From NCBI GenBank assembly GCA_963678705.1, contig OY783203.1, positions 27,076,535-27,140,534 of the forward strand: a stretch of 64,000 nucleotides of DNA, written 5' to 3'. Source of the stretch: Panorpa germanica. Taxonomy: Eukaryota; Arthropoda; Insecta; Mecoptera; Panorpidae. Below the pieces are notes generated by a model. The model was not told the origin of the DNA and did not search any database. It was given only the letters and a program-made list of their open reading frames with translations. Made by a program: the position numbers and the translations under genes. This document shows positions 50,293 to 60,624 of this stretch, in pieces (position 1 is the stretch's first letter; the number at the start of each line of letters is the position of its first letter).

Positions 50293-50875
50293 CACTGGCG
50301 TAGCTAGGTACGGGCGAGTCGATGCAGTGCACCGGGGCCCCCAAGCTCAGGGGGCCCTCGGACTTTTATAACTTATATTTATATTTTAACGGTTTCACAG
50401 TGAAGTAATACTCTTAGTAAATAGTTATTCCCGACAATGCATACAAAACTTTTATAACAAAAACATAAACAATAACAAAAATTCTAAATAGGAATGAATT
50501 TTTTTTATTGAGAGTGTATTTCATACTCACTTCTGTATAAATTTATCGCTGAACATGAGGGAGGAGGGAAGCATGGACCAGGCAAGGGTCTAAGTCTATT
50601 ACGTAATTCTCTCAGGCAGAGGTACGCATTCTAGAGTTGTTTATGTTGAGATTAAGCTGAAACAAAAGTAGCTGCAGGATTGTACTTAGAGTCTTAGAGC
50701 GCAATACACATACATGTAGTAAGTAGTTTTGCTGTGCCATGCAGTGCACGATAAAGAGCTGATGATAAACTAATAGCTTTGTACGTTTAAAATATTTATA
50801 TATATTTATATCTGACTTGAAAAACCTAAACAGTTTAGTTAGGGGCCCAGATTTTTTTTTTGTCACAAGAGTTAC
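50293..50875 (-). mobile_element. Internally deleted hAT derivative, inverted
   Basis: Reverse-complement relative of the element at 51290-53072. 50293-50705 matches 52665-53072 and 50700-50862 matches about 51315-51440, so the middle (about 1.2 kb) is deleted. One end has the normal CACTGGCGTAGCTAGG; the other lacks the outermost bases and reads GTCACAAGAGTTAC instead. It is nevertheless bracketed by an 8-bp direct repeat, GTGACGTC (50285-50292 and 50876-50883). A minus-strand frame at 50612-50866 is a by-product. Confidence 0.75.
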
Positions 50876-51289
50876 GTGACGTCATTGTTCAGCGATGAAA
50901 TGTTAAGATCGCTGAAAATGACATACAGTATAAATGTGGTTTCTTTATTTATACGATTGGTCACTTCAGGTCATTGGTCAACAAAATAATTATATGAAAT
51001 AATAAAACAATTATTTAAAAATAAAATATTTTTTCTAGTTACATATACGTATTGAAAATAAAGTAAAATTTCGTTACAAAAAATATTGAATAATACACAG
51101 TCACGAAACTTAAAAGTGAAGCGAATAAAAACTAACTTAAATTTCTTAAAGAATAATAGTTGTGTGATATAATTATAAGCAGTCGGCAAAGTGGCTAAGA
51201 GAATTAAGACATATACCAGACTGTGGTTACTTTTTGGCTATACTCATTTTATAAACAAATTATTATTTGGTAAATAAGCGTCTGCGAAT

Positions 51290-53072
51290 CAGTGGCGTAG
51301 CTAGGTAACCAAGGGCCCCGGTGCAAAAAAAAATCTGGGCCCCTAACTAAACTGTTTAGATTTTTCAAGTCAGATCTAAATATATATAAATACTTTAAAG
51401 GTAGAAAGCACTGCAAAACTACTTACTACATGTATGTGTATGTGTGTCTTGTGTGAGCTTGAGTGATCGCCTAAGCGAAGAGTTTAGGAACGTATACTTG
51501 GATTTATAATATTGGTATTAATCAGTAAAACGAAGTAAATCAAAAGAATGCAATGCATGTATGCAATTGCATGTATGTATGTAAATATTGGATTGGATTC
51601 AATTGCATGTATGTATGTAAAACACTTTATTGTACATAAAACATTAATGGTGTATTACACACCGAGGGAAGAAAGTAAGATAATTCAACCCGCGTGTAAA
51701 ATACGTAAAATTGCAACCGAAATTTTAAATTTCTGCCACTGTTTTGCGGAAAGGTTAGTGCAGATGTCAAACTATTTCATTTGTTTTCTCATGAGACTAA
51801 AGTGGCACTTTCGTCCCGCAAGCTGGGGCAGATATTTAAACTTTCGGTGCAGATATGGTGTGGTGAAAAAACAATTTATATACAGATAAGGGTAATTTAT
51901 CTCTATAAATGATCTCTTTCAGTTATTATATGAAAGTCAGACCTACCTATTATACTGATATGTATACTACCAACAAAATAACAATTTAGTTTATAATTTT
52001 TTTCTAGCCTTAGTTTTCGCAAAAGTATCAATGACTTCGGTTAAATCTAAGCTTGATGCAGCTTTGTTTTCGACTGTTATTAGCGATAAATGTCGGAGTC
52101 GAGCTTGGCCCATAGTATTCCTTAAATAATTATTAATTATTTTTAATTTGCTAAATGATCTTTCAGCTTCTGTCGAAGTGATAGGGATATGGAACAATAA
52201 CATTGCTGTAAATACTTCTCGCATTCTACAACTCCATATTTTCTCATTATTTCTTTACAGAATTGTTGAATAGTCCATTCCTTAGATAATTCAGGTAGAA
52301 GTAGGTGGTAAATATTAAAAAATATTATATCAGAATATTTACTTTGGAATTGGTCACACTTCTGTAATAAAGTTGTTTCATCTAAATCCAGTAAAAATGT
52401 TGGTGTTAGAAAATTGAATATTTGACTAACTGCACTGATACCACTAAAACGTGCTTTTAATTGACCTATTATTGTGTCTAGTACATTATTGAAAATAGTA
52501 ATTTTAAATATTTCTTCCCTGCTTCAAAATCGGTAAGCTCACCGTACTATGTTTTTACTTATGTCACTCTTTCTATCTTATCGAGATCAATTATTATGAT
52601 GTTTTAAAAGTAGACCAAAGGAAATATACATATGCCTTTTCTGTATATTGTTAACGATATTGCGCTCTAAGACTCTAAGTACAATCCTGCAGCTACTTTT
52701 GTTTCAGCTTAATCACAACATAAACAATTCTAGAATGCGTACCTCTGCCTGAGAGAATTACGTAATAGACTTAGACCCTTGCCTGGTTCATGCTTCCCCC
52801 CTCCCTCATGTTTAGTGATAAATTTGTACACAAGTGAGTATGAAATACACTCTCAATAAAAAAAAATTCATTCCTATTTAGAATTTTTGTTATTGTTTAT
52901 GTTTTTGTTATAAAAGTTTTGTAAGCATTGTCGGGAATAACTATTTACTAAGAGTATTACTTCACGGTGAAACCGTTAAAATATAAATATAAGTTATAAA
53001 AGTCCGAGGGCCCCTTGGGCTTGGGGGCCCCGGTGCACTGCACCGACTCGCCCATACCTAGCTACGCCAGTG
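51290..53072 (-). mobile_element. hAT transposon, 1783 bp, with 8-bp target duplication
   Basis: Ends CAGTGGCGTAGCTAGG and CCTAGCTACGCCAGTG form inverted repeats with one mismatch in the first bases. The perfect direct repeat CTGCGAAT flanks it (51282-51289 and 53073-53080). It carries the C-terminal half of a hAT transposase on the minus strand. Both subterminal regions contain a GGGCCCCGGTGCA-type motif. Confidence 0.9.
51991..52527 (-). pseudogene. hAT transposase, C-terminal half (ZMYM1-like), frameshifted
   Basis: Read on the minus strand, 52527 to about 52225 encodes LDTIIGQLKARFSGISAVSQ, then LDLDETTLLQKCDQFQSKY and LLLPELSKEW. After a frameshift near 52220 it continues to 51991 with IPITSTEAERSFSKLKIINN followed by YLRNTMGQARL. 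The ER-SFS-LK-IK-YLR-TM pattern is the C-terminal dimerisation region of hAT transposases related to the zinc-finger MYM-type 1 group. The N-terminal zinc finger and most of the catalytic RNase-H-like fold are absent, so the copy is dead. Confidence 0.85.
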
Positions 53073-53080
53073 CTGCGAAT

Positions 53081-54544
53081 GCATCTAGAAGTCTAGCACC
53101 CGTATAAGGTCTGACTGGTCAAGATATTCTTCTTTCCACAAAATAAACTTCAAATCCCACAGTGAATATTCTGACAGAATAAAAGGCAGAATGGGTAATG
53201 CTGCTCTGCTGCAATTGTGTTACCATGTTGTTATCCCATTCCTCCCCCTCCCTATACCCGTGTCCATTCCAGTCCAGGAACAGTGCAGACCAAATGCGCC
53301 CAGTGTCAGTCCCAGACACTACACAAACATAACGCAAACCAATTGAATATTTTCAAGGCCAATCTCTTATTCACCAAACTGGTTTTAAAGGCTAGCTCAG
53401 ATTTTTTAAATCCATTTAATATTTCAGATTGTAACAGTTTCCAGGCGAACAACAGGGATTGTCAATGAAAGGTCGCCGTCTGATTCATACGACTGCCATA
53501 TAACATACAGTAACACTACAAATTGAATACAAAGAAAGGTTGCAATACGAATATGGTTGAATTAAGAATACCATTAATCTTTAAATGTTCAATGTTGTCG
53601 ATGGTCTTTGTTTGTCATCGGTGGCCTTAATAGGTCGTTTAACTAGAGCGACTCGGCATCCTTTGTAGTCCATGCAAATTCATTCAACCAGTTTGTATGT
53701 TCGAAAAGATTAATAAATTAAGTAATAAAAGTTAGATTTACAAAAGGGTCAATATATTTGTACATCATGTAATATTCAATTAGTGAAAACAAAAAGTTTG
53801 ACTAGGAGAGGAGCATATTTGGCTGAATAATATAAAATTTAGTTATCTAATAGCACAAAAACCGTTACGTTTTTGTTATTTAATCGCAGCAACACTAGTA
53901 TTTTATTATTGTTTATTAATTAAACCAATAAAATGATTATATTAATTCAAAATTGGGAGCGTATTACTGATAAGTCACCCAAAATTGGAAATGCATCTTT
54001 ATATATTATGGAGGCAGTGTTTATGGTCTTGTTGCTTTTTATTTTGGAGCTAGTTTTTATGCGGTCTATAGCTGCTGTATTATTTGATGACGATGAATAA
54101 AATGATCACTAATGTGTCAAGGTAAACTATCAAAATTATAGCAGTAATGAATATCAAAGTATAAGTATAATAACAAAATGATTTTATTTCAGCTGAGCTA
54201 ACAAAATGAAAAAGAATAATTTCGAATTATAACAAGAAACAATAAACTGTTTTGCTTGAGATTTTCTATTCATATAATTATTTTTAAAGTAAAACAAAGT
54301 GTATATTGTTATGCTTAAATAAAATCAACATCTTTACAAAAAGATAATTTAATATTTAATTTTAATTATACAAAATATGTATGTATATATAATTTTAATT
54401 TATACAAAAAATAAATTAATTTAAAATAATTACAATATAATAACAATTTTTACATGCAATAACAATAGATAATAGAGTTCACATAATATTTTAACATTTA
54501 TGGCCTTTATGGCATATGCTATCGTGGTTAAAAGTGAATTTCAA
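53081..54544. other. No gene recognised
   Basis: AT-rich DNA downstream of the QTMAN gene. A 30-codon ATG frame at 54008-54100 (MEAVFMVLLLFILE, ending AAVLFDDDE) has no supported identity. Confidence 0.35.
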
Positions 54545-56115
54545 CTACGCTAAACATAAAATTTGTTTGTATTCCGGCAGTAATTTATCACATGAATATT
54601 TCTTAAAATCGAAGTCAAGAAGAAATTGATCTTTTACTTTCTTTAGTTCCTTTGGATATTCGCAGTATTTTTTTAATAATTTATATAATTGTACTGGTGT
54701 ATTATATTGACAATATTTGGGATAAATTTCTGGATATACGAGTTTATTTGGAACCACAGGCAAGCACTCACAGTATGCAGCTTCCAACCTAAAATAAAAA
54801 TCATTATAATTTGTCGTAATTAAAAATACATGCAGCTAATTTAGTTAGACATTGCCAGCAAGCAAGCAAAGTGTTAAATTGCTATCTGCGTAATAACTTT
54901 TCTCTAAAAGTGCTAAATTACAGTACATAGTAACAATGTAGTACAATTTGTACACTATCCAAATAACTCTCTGTTTCACACAAGAGAAGTTAATGTATCG
55001 GTTAAAAACCAGCAAATGTATGCATTAATAAAAGCAAAGGCTACCACAATAGATAGCTAGCTAGATAGGTGGGAATAGCAACTACGAGTCTTACATAGCA
55101 ACTCCGAAAAATTCATGTTCCGCGGTTGAGACGACCACATCAGCATTCTTGAGAGCAGTGTAGTAATCAATTTTCTCAGCTACAAATCCAAAGTGAGAGA
55201 TGTGATCCTTTAAGATAATTTGAGCTTCGGAAAAAATATTAGGCACATCATGCTTTTGTTCCCCTAGTAATGAAATATTAAAACGAATTCCATTTTCCTT
55301 TAACTGAAACAAAATTTTGAACAACAAATCCGGATTTTTGTCATGCTCCCAACGATGCGGCCAAACTATCTGCAGAGAACGGGACTCTGGCACTTCCGTT
55401 CTTCGGGCGTCTGTTAAATGAATATTGCGAAAATTAATTGGATAATACAAAACGTAACATTTATTTTCCACTAATTGTCTAATATTCTTTAAATTATTAT
55501 CGGGCTGAGTGTTTAAATGTTTTTTAATATTCTCTAAGAATGAGTTTTTATTGAAGTGCGAGTTGAAATATACGGCATCTGCACACAAACTGAAATTAAA
55601 AAGAACTATTTGAATTATTTGACATATTAATATATTTTGTCTGGAATTACTGTACACACCATGTAGTGATCTGATTGTAACCGTATTGAAAATCTCTTAT
55701 TTTTTCATTCTTCATTGGATAAACTAACTGATTTTCATGAAAATATACAACTTTCTTACAACATTGTAAATCAGGACGTAATCCCAGTAGCTCACTTAAG
55801 TTTAAAACTGAACTTACAAATAGAACTTTAAATTTATGAGCTTTGGGTATTTCCTGGCTCGCAAACAAGGCGCTTGTTCTAGCTCGCCAGTGCCACTTCC
55901 TCGCGCTAAGTTTTATAAGCAAATAGTTATCCACTGCGACATCTGCAAGAAAATTCGGCATATACTAAAACCATTTATTATATCAATGATTTAGAAGAAT
56001 AAAAAAAATATCTACCTGTAAAAATTGTTTCTAAAAATTGTAAATGTGAACCGCCATAAAATGGTTCAATTACTAAAATACTGGCAGTACAAAGTATGCT
56101 TTCAGTGTTCTCCAT
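54545..56115 (-). CDS. QTMAN: tRNA-queuosine alpha-mannosyltransferase, four exons
   Basis: Complete gene. Exons on the minus strand are 56016-56115, 55660-55942, 55095-55589 and 54545-54788, totalling 1122 nt or 373 codons plus stop. Every intron has GT/AG ends and every junction restores frame. The protein is a GT-B-type glycosyltransferase of the GTDC1 family, which moves mannose from GDP-mannose to queuosine at the wobble position of tRNA-Asp; this function is known from vertebrates. Visible family motifs: ILVIEPFYGGSHLQFLETIF at residues 13-32, ARKWHWRARTSALFASQ, FVSSVLNLSELLGLRPDL, YFHENQLVYP, RDFQYGYNQI, IVWPHRWEHDKNPDLLFK, TAEHEFFGVAMLEAAYCEC and LVYPEIYP. No signal peptide is seen, fitting a cytosolic enzyme. 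It is about 85 residues shorter than the human protein because the linker before IVWPHRWEHDK is short. The start at 56115 is the first ATG in exon 1. No clear AATAAA was found just downstream. Confidence 0.95.
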
Positions 56116-56899
56116 AATGGTTAAATAAGATATTATTTTATTAGAACGTACAAACTGGAGTCATTAACAATGATTTTGTATTTGGTATATGATCATTTTA
56201 TCATCTAATGAATACCGGTGTTAATCATGACGTATATGTCATAATCAGCTGATTGTGTAGTTGCTTATTAGAAAGACTGCGGTTTCACTCCATCACTTAT
56301 TTATCACTTGTTCACTTGACAGCTGCATTAAATTGCTATATATCAGAGATGGCTGTACATAGATGTTTGACACTGAACTCCGAACAAGCTAAGATCCTAT
56401 CCGAAGTTAGTAAAATATATTATGTAAAGCGCGCTCGATTATTCTGTTAGTTCTTTTTGAATTCATTTTTATACAAAATTTTGAAAAAGAATAATTCCAA
56501 TAATTCCATAATTTTACATTAAATTGTACATTAACCTAAATGGATTTTGATACACCTTTGACGTATTAGATTGCTTCATAATCAAACTAAAGATTTAAAC
56601 CTTTCTTGTAGTAGATCTTTAAAACATTAGCACATAAGATTTGTAAAGTTCTTATGAAAAACAAAATTCAAATTAATTTATTGATTTAACAATTCATTTT
56701 AAATAAATAATTAAAAGACTTATTTGGATTAAGAAGAAATACTTACAAATATGAATTAATAATAATAATGCCTTCTCTAATATGGTTTGTATCTTAACTT
56801 AATGCAAATAAAATAAAACTGCGTAAAATAAAATTTGGGAGTATAATAACTCTTTTGGACTCTAAGTACAAAATCATGCCTAATCATGCTTAGGCTAAA
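56116..56899. other. No gene recognised
   Basis: Upstream flank of QTMAN. A plus-strand open frame of 65 codons at 56253-56450 has no recognisable domain. Confidence 0.4.
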
Positions 56900-56980
56900 T
56901 AATAATGGAATAATCCAGGAATGTAACCCAAAGGCACAGAAGTCAGTATCGGCTTCAACGTTTTCGCCTACTGTGTCGTC
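56900..56980 (-). mobile_element. tRNA-derived SINE head, copy 3
   Basis: The minus strand begins GACGACACAGTAGGCGAAAA and continues through the tRNA-like part to a decayed B box (GGGTTACATTCC). Only about 80 bp of the SINE is recognisable. Confidence 0.5.
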
Positions 56981-57481
56981 TCGATTCAATTACACTCATA
57001 GTTGTAAAGAGCAGCCTTGCTTCTTTTGTTGAATGGCTTCCTAGGTCTACAGACAATTACTTAAAGTCTCTTGTTATAAATTATGATGCAAATGGTGATA
57101 TGATATAAATGACAAATTTATATTCAAATGGCACACAGTGGTGCCAAGTTTTCTATCAAGGAAATGTGTTACTTTATTCATTCTAAGATTTAGTGGATAA
57201 TACTCATATTGTAATAAAACACATAATAACTGTACAATGCCGGATGCAGCTTCAAATACCACTACTTGATGTTATTATAGATGCATATAAACCAGGGGTA
57301 AAAATTTAAATATTTTAACGCAAACGCTTACTATAATTATTTTTATTCATATACCATAACTCATTATTAATATACTTGTACAAATAAAAGTTGGTGTCCT
57401 AAAATAGTAATTTGTACAACATGTTGCTACAACAGAAATAATTAATATTTAAAGAAGCCGGTTTCAAATTGTGTCTGTGTC

Positions 57482-57492
57482 TTATCTTATCT
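57482..57492. promoter_or_regulatory. Tandem GATA-factor site
   Basis: TTATCTTATCT, the complement of AGATAAGATAA, gives two overlapping GATA sites about 97 bp upstream of the predicted start of transcription at 57589. In insects GATA factors drive many gut and fat-body genes, so such expression is suggested for the downstream exon; this is inference. Confidence 0.4.
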
Positions 57493-57586
57493 CAGGAACA
57501 GTCAAATATGCTGTTCGCTATTGAGCCAACGTTCATTAGCGAATCGTACACTACCTGTACCAGGTGCTATTAGATATGTTGTATTC

Positions 57587-57591
57587 TCAGT
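57587..57591 (+). promoter_or_regulatory. Initiator TCAGT of the signal-peptide exon
   Basis: TCAGT is the arthropod initiator consensus; transcription would start at about 57589 and leave a 41-nt leader before the ATG at 57630. No TATA box lies at -30. Confidence 0.45.
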
Positions 57592-57629
57592 ACCGTTTAG
57601 TATTGTAATTTAAATTAGAATAAATAATC

Positions 57630-57705
57630 ATGAAGCAATTGTTTAAAATTTTCTCGGTGGCGGCTATAATAGTAGCAGCGTCGAATATTCATCTGGCGGC
57701 AAGCT
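57630..57705 (+). CDS. Probable first coding exon of a secreted protein (partial)
   Basis: The ATG opens 25 codons plus one base that read as a classical signal peptide: a basic start (MKQLFK), a hydrophobic core (FSVAAIIVAA) and a small-residue cleavage region (HLAAS). The exon ends exactly at a consensus donor, AGCT then GTAAGT. Upstream lie a TCAGT initiator and a tandem GATA site. The mature protein is not identified; no convincing partner exon was found up to 64000, so intron 1 probably exceeds 6 kb and carries the SINE, mariner and Helitron-like insertions seen there. Candidate classes are digestive enzymes or other small secreted proteins. A chance ATG frame next to a GTAAGT is the alternative. 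Confidence 0.6.
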
Positions 57706-58362
57706 GTAAGTTCATCATTTTTTCCTTTTTAATTTTTAAAATATTTTATTGAATATTATAATTAGATTTTTTCTATCTTACTCAACATATTGACATTATC
57801 TGCAGTACTATTTTAATTTGTTGTTCTTTTGTGATAACGCAGTCGATTTTATAAAAATTGTCTGAAAAAATATCTAATAGTATGCAGATATTGTAGTCGA
57901 AATAATTTTACTTTATAATATCGCATTAAAATTCTGTTTAAGTAAATGCTCCGATATCTGTAGAATGATAATTTTTGTGGGAATTAAACCAATGTCACTG
58001 TCAAATATCGCTGGGCATAACGGCGTTGCTATCAGGAATATGATAAAAGAAAAATACACAAAATGAACTGATTATATACTTGCAAATAATTTCCCCCTTC
58101 AATAAAATAATTTACATATTTTGACGAAGCAGATATAAAAGAATTTATATTTCTAACTTTGTAACAAACGTAGCATTATAAATGTTGTAACCTGCTAAAG
58201 ACAAACTTATGTATTATTTAACGTAATATTTTTTACATAACATTACGCTTTGTTATTTGTCGAAGTTTAATATTATTTTGTAGCATTGTCATTAAACAAA
58301 TGCAAAAGATATTTAGAATAATTTACTGATATATTAATTCAATATGTAACATTATATATTAC

Positions 58363-58366
<4 letters not shown>
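57706..58366. other. Possible intron, no other feature
   Basis: AT-rich sequence following the donor site at 57706; no exon was recognised. Confidence 0.4.
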
Positions 58367-58451
<85 letters not shown>

Positions 58452-58467
58452 ACGGGGGTTATCTCTA

Positions 58468-58503
<36 letters not shown>
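58367..58503. repeat. Interrupted (AT)n microsatellite
   Basis: Two long AT dinucleotide runs (58367-58448 and 58470-58503) enclose a 20-bp island, GCGACGGGGGTTATCTCTAG, which resembles the 3' tip of the Helitron-like element ending at 63433. Confidence 0.9.
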
Positions 58504-59085
58504 GACTGTCTTTTGTATGTGAATTGAATTTGCTTTCAAATTTTAATTCATTTTTAAATTGAAATATTTAACTCCTTCTATATTAATTTTACATATAATT
58601 TTTTATATAAACTGACTAAAAAAATATATTTTTTTCTACAAAATATAAAATATTTTCAATTTATTCATTATTTGACCAACTTTTTTTCAAAATATGGGAT
58701 TTCTTTTTCGATTCGTAAATTAGGTACCAAAGTTAGCCCATATACAAAATTTCAACTTTCTAGCAGATTTTTACTCTCGGCAAAAACCGCCCTCGTGCAC
58801 CCAAATAAAATTTTTGATTTTTGATTTCTTTTAAATAAGATATTCAATTATTACACAATCCAAAATTTGAGCTTTCTTCAAAGTTTCCAAATGGGCCTCT
58901 TAATTTTCTCAACGCCCCTTTTATAAAATTTTGAATTTCTAAAATCTGAGATATGCGCGCATTCAGTAGCGTAATACACATGCAAAATTTCAACTTTCTA
59001 TCTTTTACAAATAAAAAGTTATACTGCAAAAAGCCCATTATTTTCCAAAATTATTGGAAAATGCATGGAGCTCTTTTCGAGCTAC
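58504..59085 (-). mobile_element. Helitron-like repeat, minus-strand copy
   Basis: Reverse-complement relative of 62620-63433. Shared blocks on the minus strand are ATGGTAGCTCGAAAA at its start, GAAAGTTGAAATTTTG (twice), GCCGAGAGTAAAAAT and CAAAAGACAG at its end. The terminal hairpin and CTAG are replaced by the AT microsatellite. It is non-coding. Confidence 0.5.
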
Positions 59086-59322
59086 CATACAAAATTCCAA
59101 CAAAAAATTAAAAGAAAATAAACATATAAACATACAGTTGGAACATTATAATATGGGAGGACAATGTCGTCGTTCTACTAAGGAAATACTTAGTGTGGCT
59201 TTGAATATACTCGTATATTTAAATTTAAAGTTTGCATTTCTTCAATGTTTGCTTAGAAATATAATGTTGCAATATAACACAAAGTGTGTAATACTGTTGA
59301 AAAATAACTGACAAATATCACC
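59086..59322. other. No gene recognised
   Basis: AT-rich sequence; the open frame of 85 codons here has no identifiable domain. Confidence 0.3.
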
Positions 59323-59388
59323 GATCTACCTTGAACTCGAACCACAGATTTATATCTTAGCGCGATAACACTTTACCAAGTAAGCTAC
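59323..59388 (-). tRNA. tRNA-like sequence, pseudogene or SINE head
   Basis: Minus strand: GTAGCTTACTTGGTAAAGTG matches the A box and D arm of tRNAs, a TATC/GATA anticodon-like stem encloses the 7-base loop GCGCTAA, and GGTTCGAGTTC matches the B box. The acceptor ends do not pair and position 33 is not T, so this is a degenerate tRNA or the head of a SINE different from the family at 17708-17970. It is not a functional tRNA gene. Confidence 0.45.
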
Positions 59389-59899
59389 ATATATATATAT
59401 GTAATTTAATATTCAATAATACAATCAATCCAAATTCATGATATGTGTCATACATTCCTCTTCGCTATTTTCTTAATCATATTTCATGTACCAAAATAAT
59501 GTTTCGAGCTACCAACGTTTCCACGTGAATCATAAGTCATTCTTATCAGTTCATTATAGAAAACGAAAATATTTTTACAACAAATAAATGTAATAGCGAT
59601 TTGTATTTTAAACAAAATGCAGCGTAGTTTTCTTTGCATGTCTATAGAGACAGATAGCAGTATAAATAAATCAAATTAATCAAAAGTTTGTTTGAGTTCC
59701 ATTGCAAAATGAGCGTTGTCTTTTAAATTGTATATTATTCTATTATAAAAAAGGCACGCTATATGTTTCTGTACATAACCAACAAAGTGTTAATTTCTAA
59801 AATTTTATTACTTGCAAAATTCAATATAAAAAATGTAATCCAAAAGATATATTATTGTTAATGGAGTCAAATCAAACTGATTTCGATTTTAATTATTTA

Positions 59900-60070
59900 A
59901 TACCTATTATCGATAACCTCCAACTATGTTATCAGTTTTTATAATATCACGGCTTCATATATGTGAACAACATTACTGCTTAATAAGTGTATGATTATGT
60001 ATGTAACTTAATAACAACCAAACCAATAGCAGTCTGTCGTCAAGTATCAATGTTCTAAGCCACTGTAACT
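59900..60070 (-). mobile_element. tRNA-derived SINE, copy 4
   Basis: The body matches copy 1 (CCACATATATGAGGCC-like and ATACATAATCATACA blocks). The segment holding the B box is deleted and the tRNA-like start is decayed (CACAGTGGG-like, GTTACAGTGGCTTAGAAC). Confidence 0.55.
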
Positions 60071-60624
60071 TGCGGTTTTAATACATACTGATTTATTTAA
60101 ATTCTATCAACAAAAGGAGTGTAAAACTGTAAAATGTACGATACATGTATTAAAACAGAGCAGAACTAAAACGCGAAAAGATAACATTATTGGTATATCT
60201 GAATTACGTATTCTTAAACTTGTTTCACACACATTTTTGGGAAACCTAACCTCAATTATAACACAAACGGACACCGGAACAATGGTGTAGAAAGGTAGCT
60301 TTTTAACATTAGACAAATTTTTAAACAAAAATAAGGTATCTGATTGAAACTAATGTATCGAACGTAATTTGCAACAGATTTTAGTACGGTCGATAGATTT
60401 TCAACTTAATTAGTTTAATTTTGTAAAAGAAACCATTAAAATCTCGTTTACTGTTATAGGCCGTGATTATCAAGTTACCCGTTAAACACACTATAACATA
60501 ATAACACTGTTACGTAAACAATATTACCTAAAATACAATGTTGCTTGACTTATTTCACAGCTTTTTAAAAAATAAATCTACCCTTTGCGTTTTGACATTA
60601 TCACAAACCTTTTTAAGAATGATA
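60071..60624. other. No gene recognised
   Basis: AT-rich sequence between a SINE and the mariner element. Confidence 0.35.

Noticed and set aside
51548-51889. 113-codon plus-strand frame inside the hAT element
   Set aside because: Starts in ATGTATG-type repeats, has no domain, and lies opposite to the transposase strand.
54008-54100. 30-codon frame MEAVFMVLLLFILE ... DDDE
   Set aside because: Too short and without a clear homologue; a Harbinger-like N-terminus was considered but cannot be supported.
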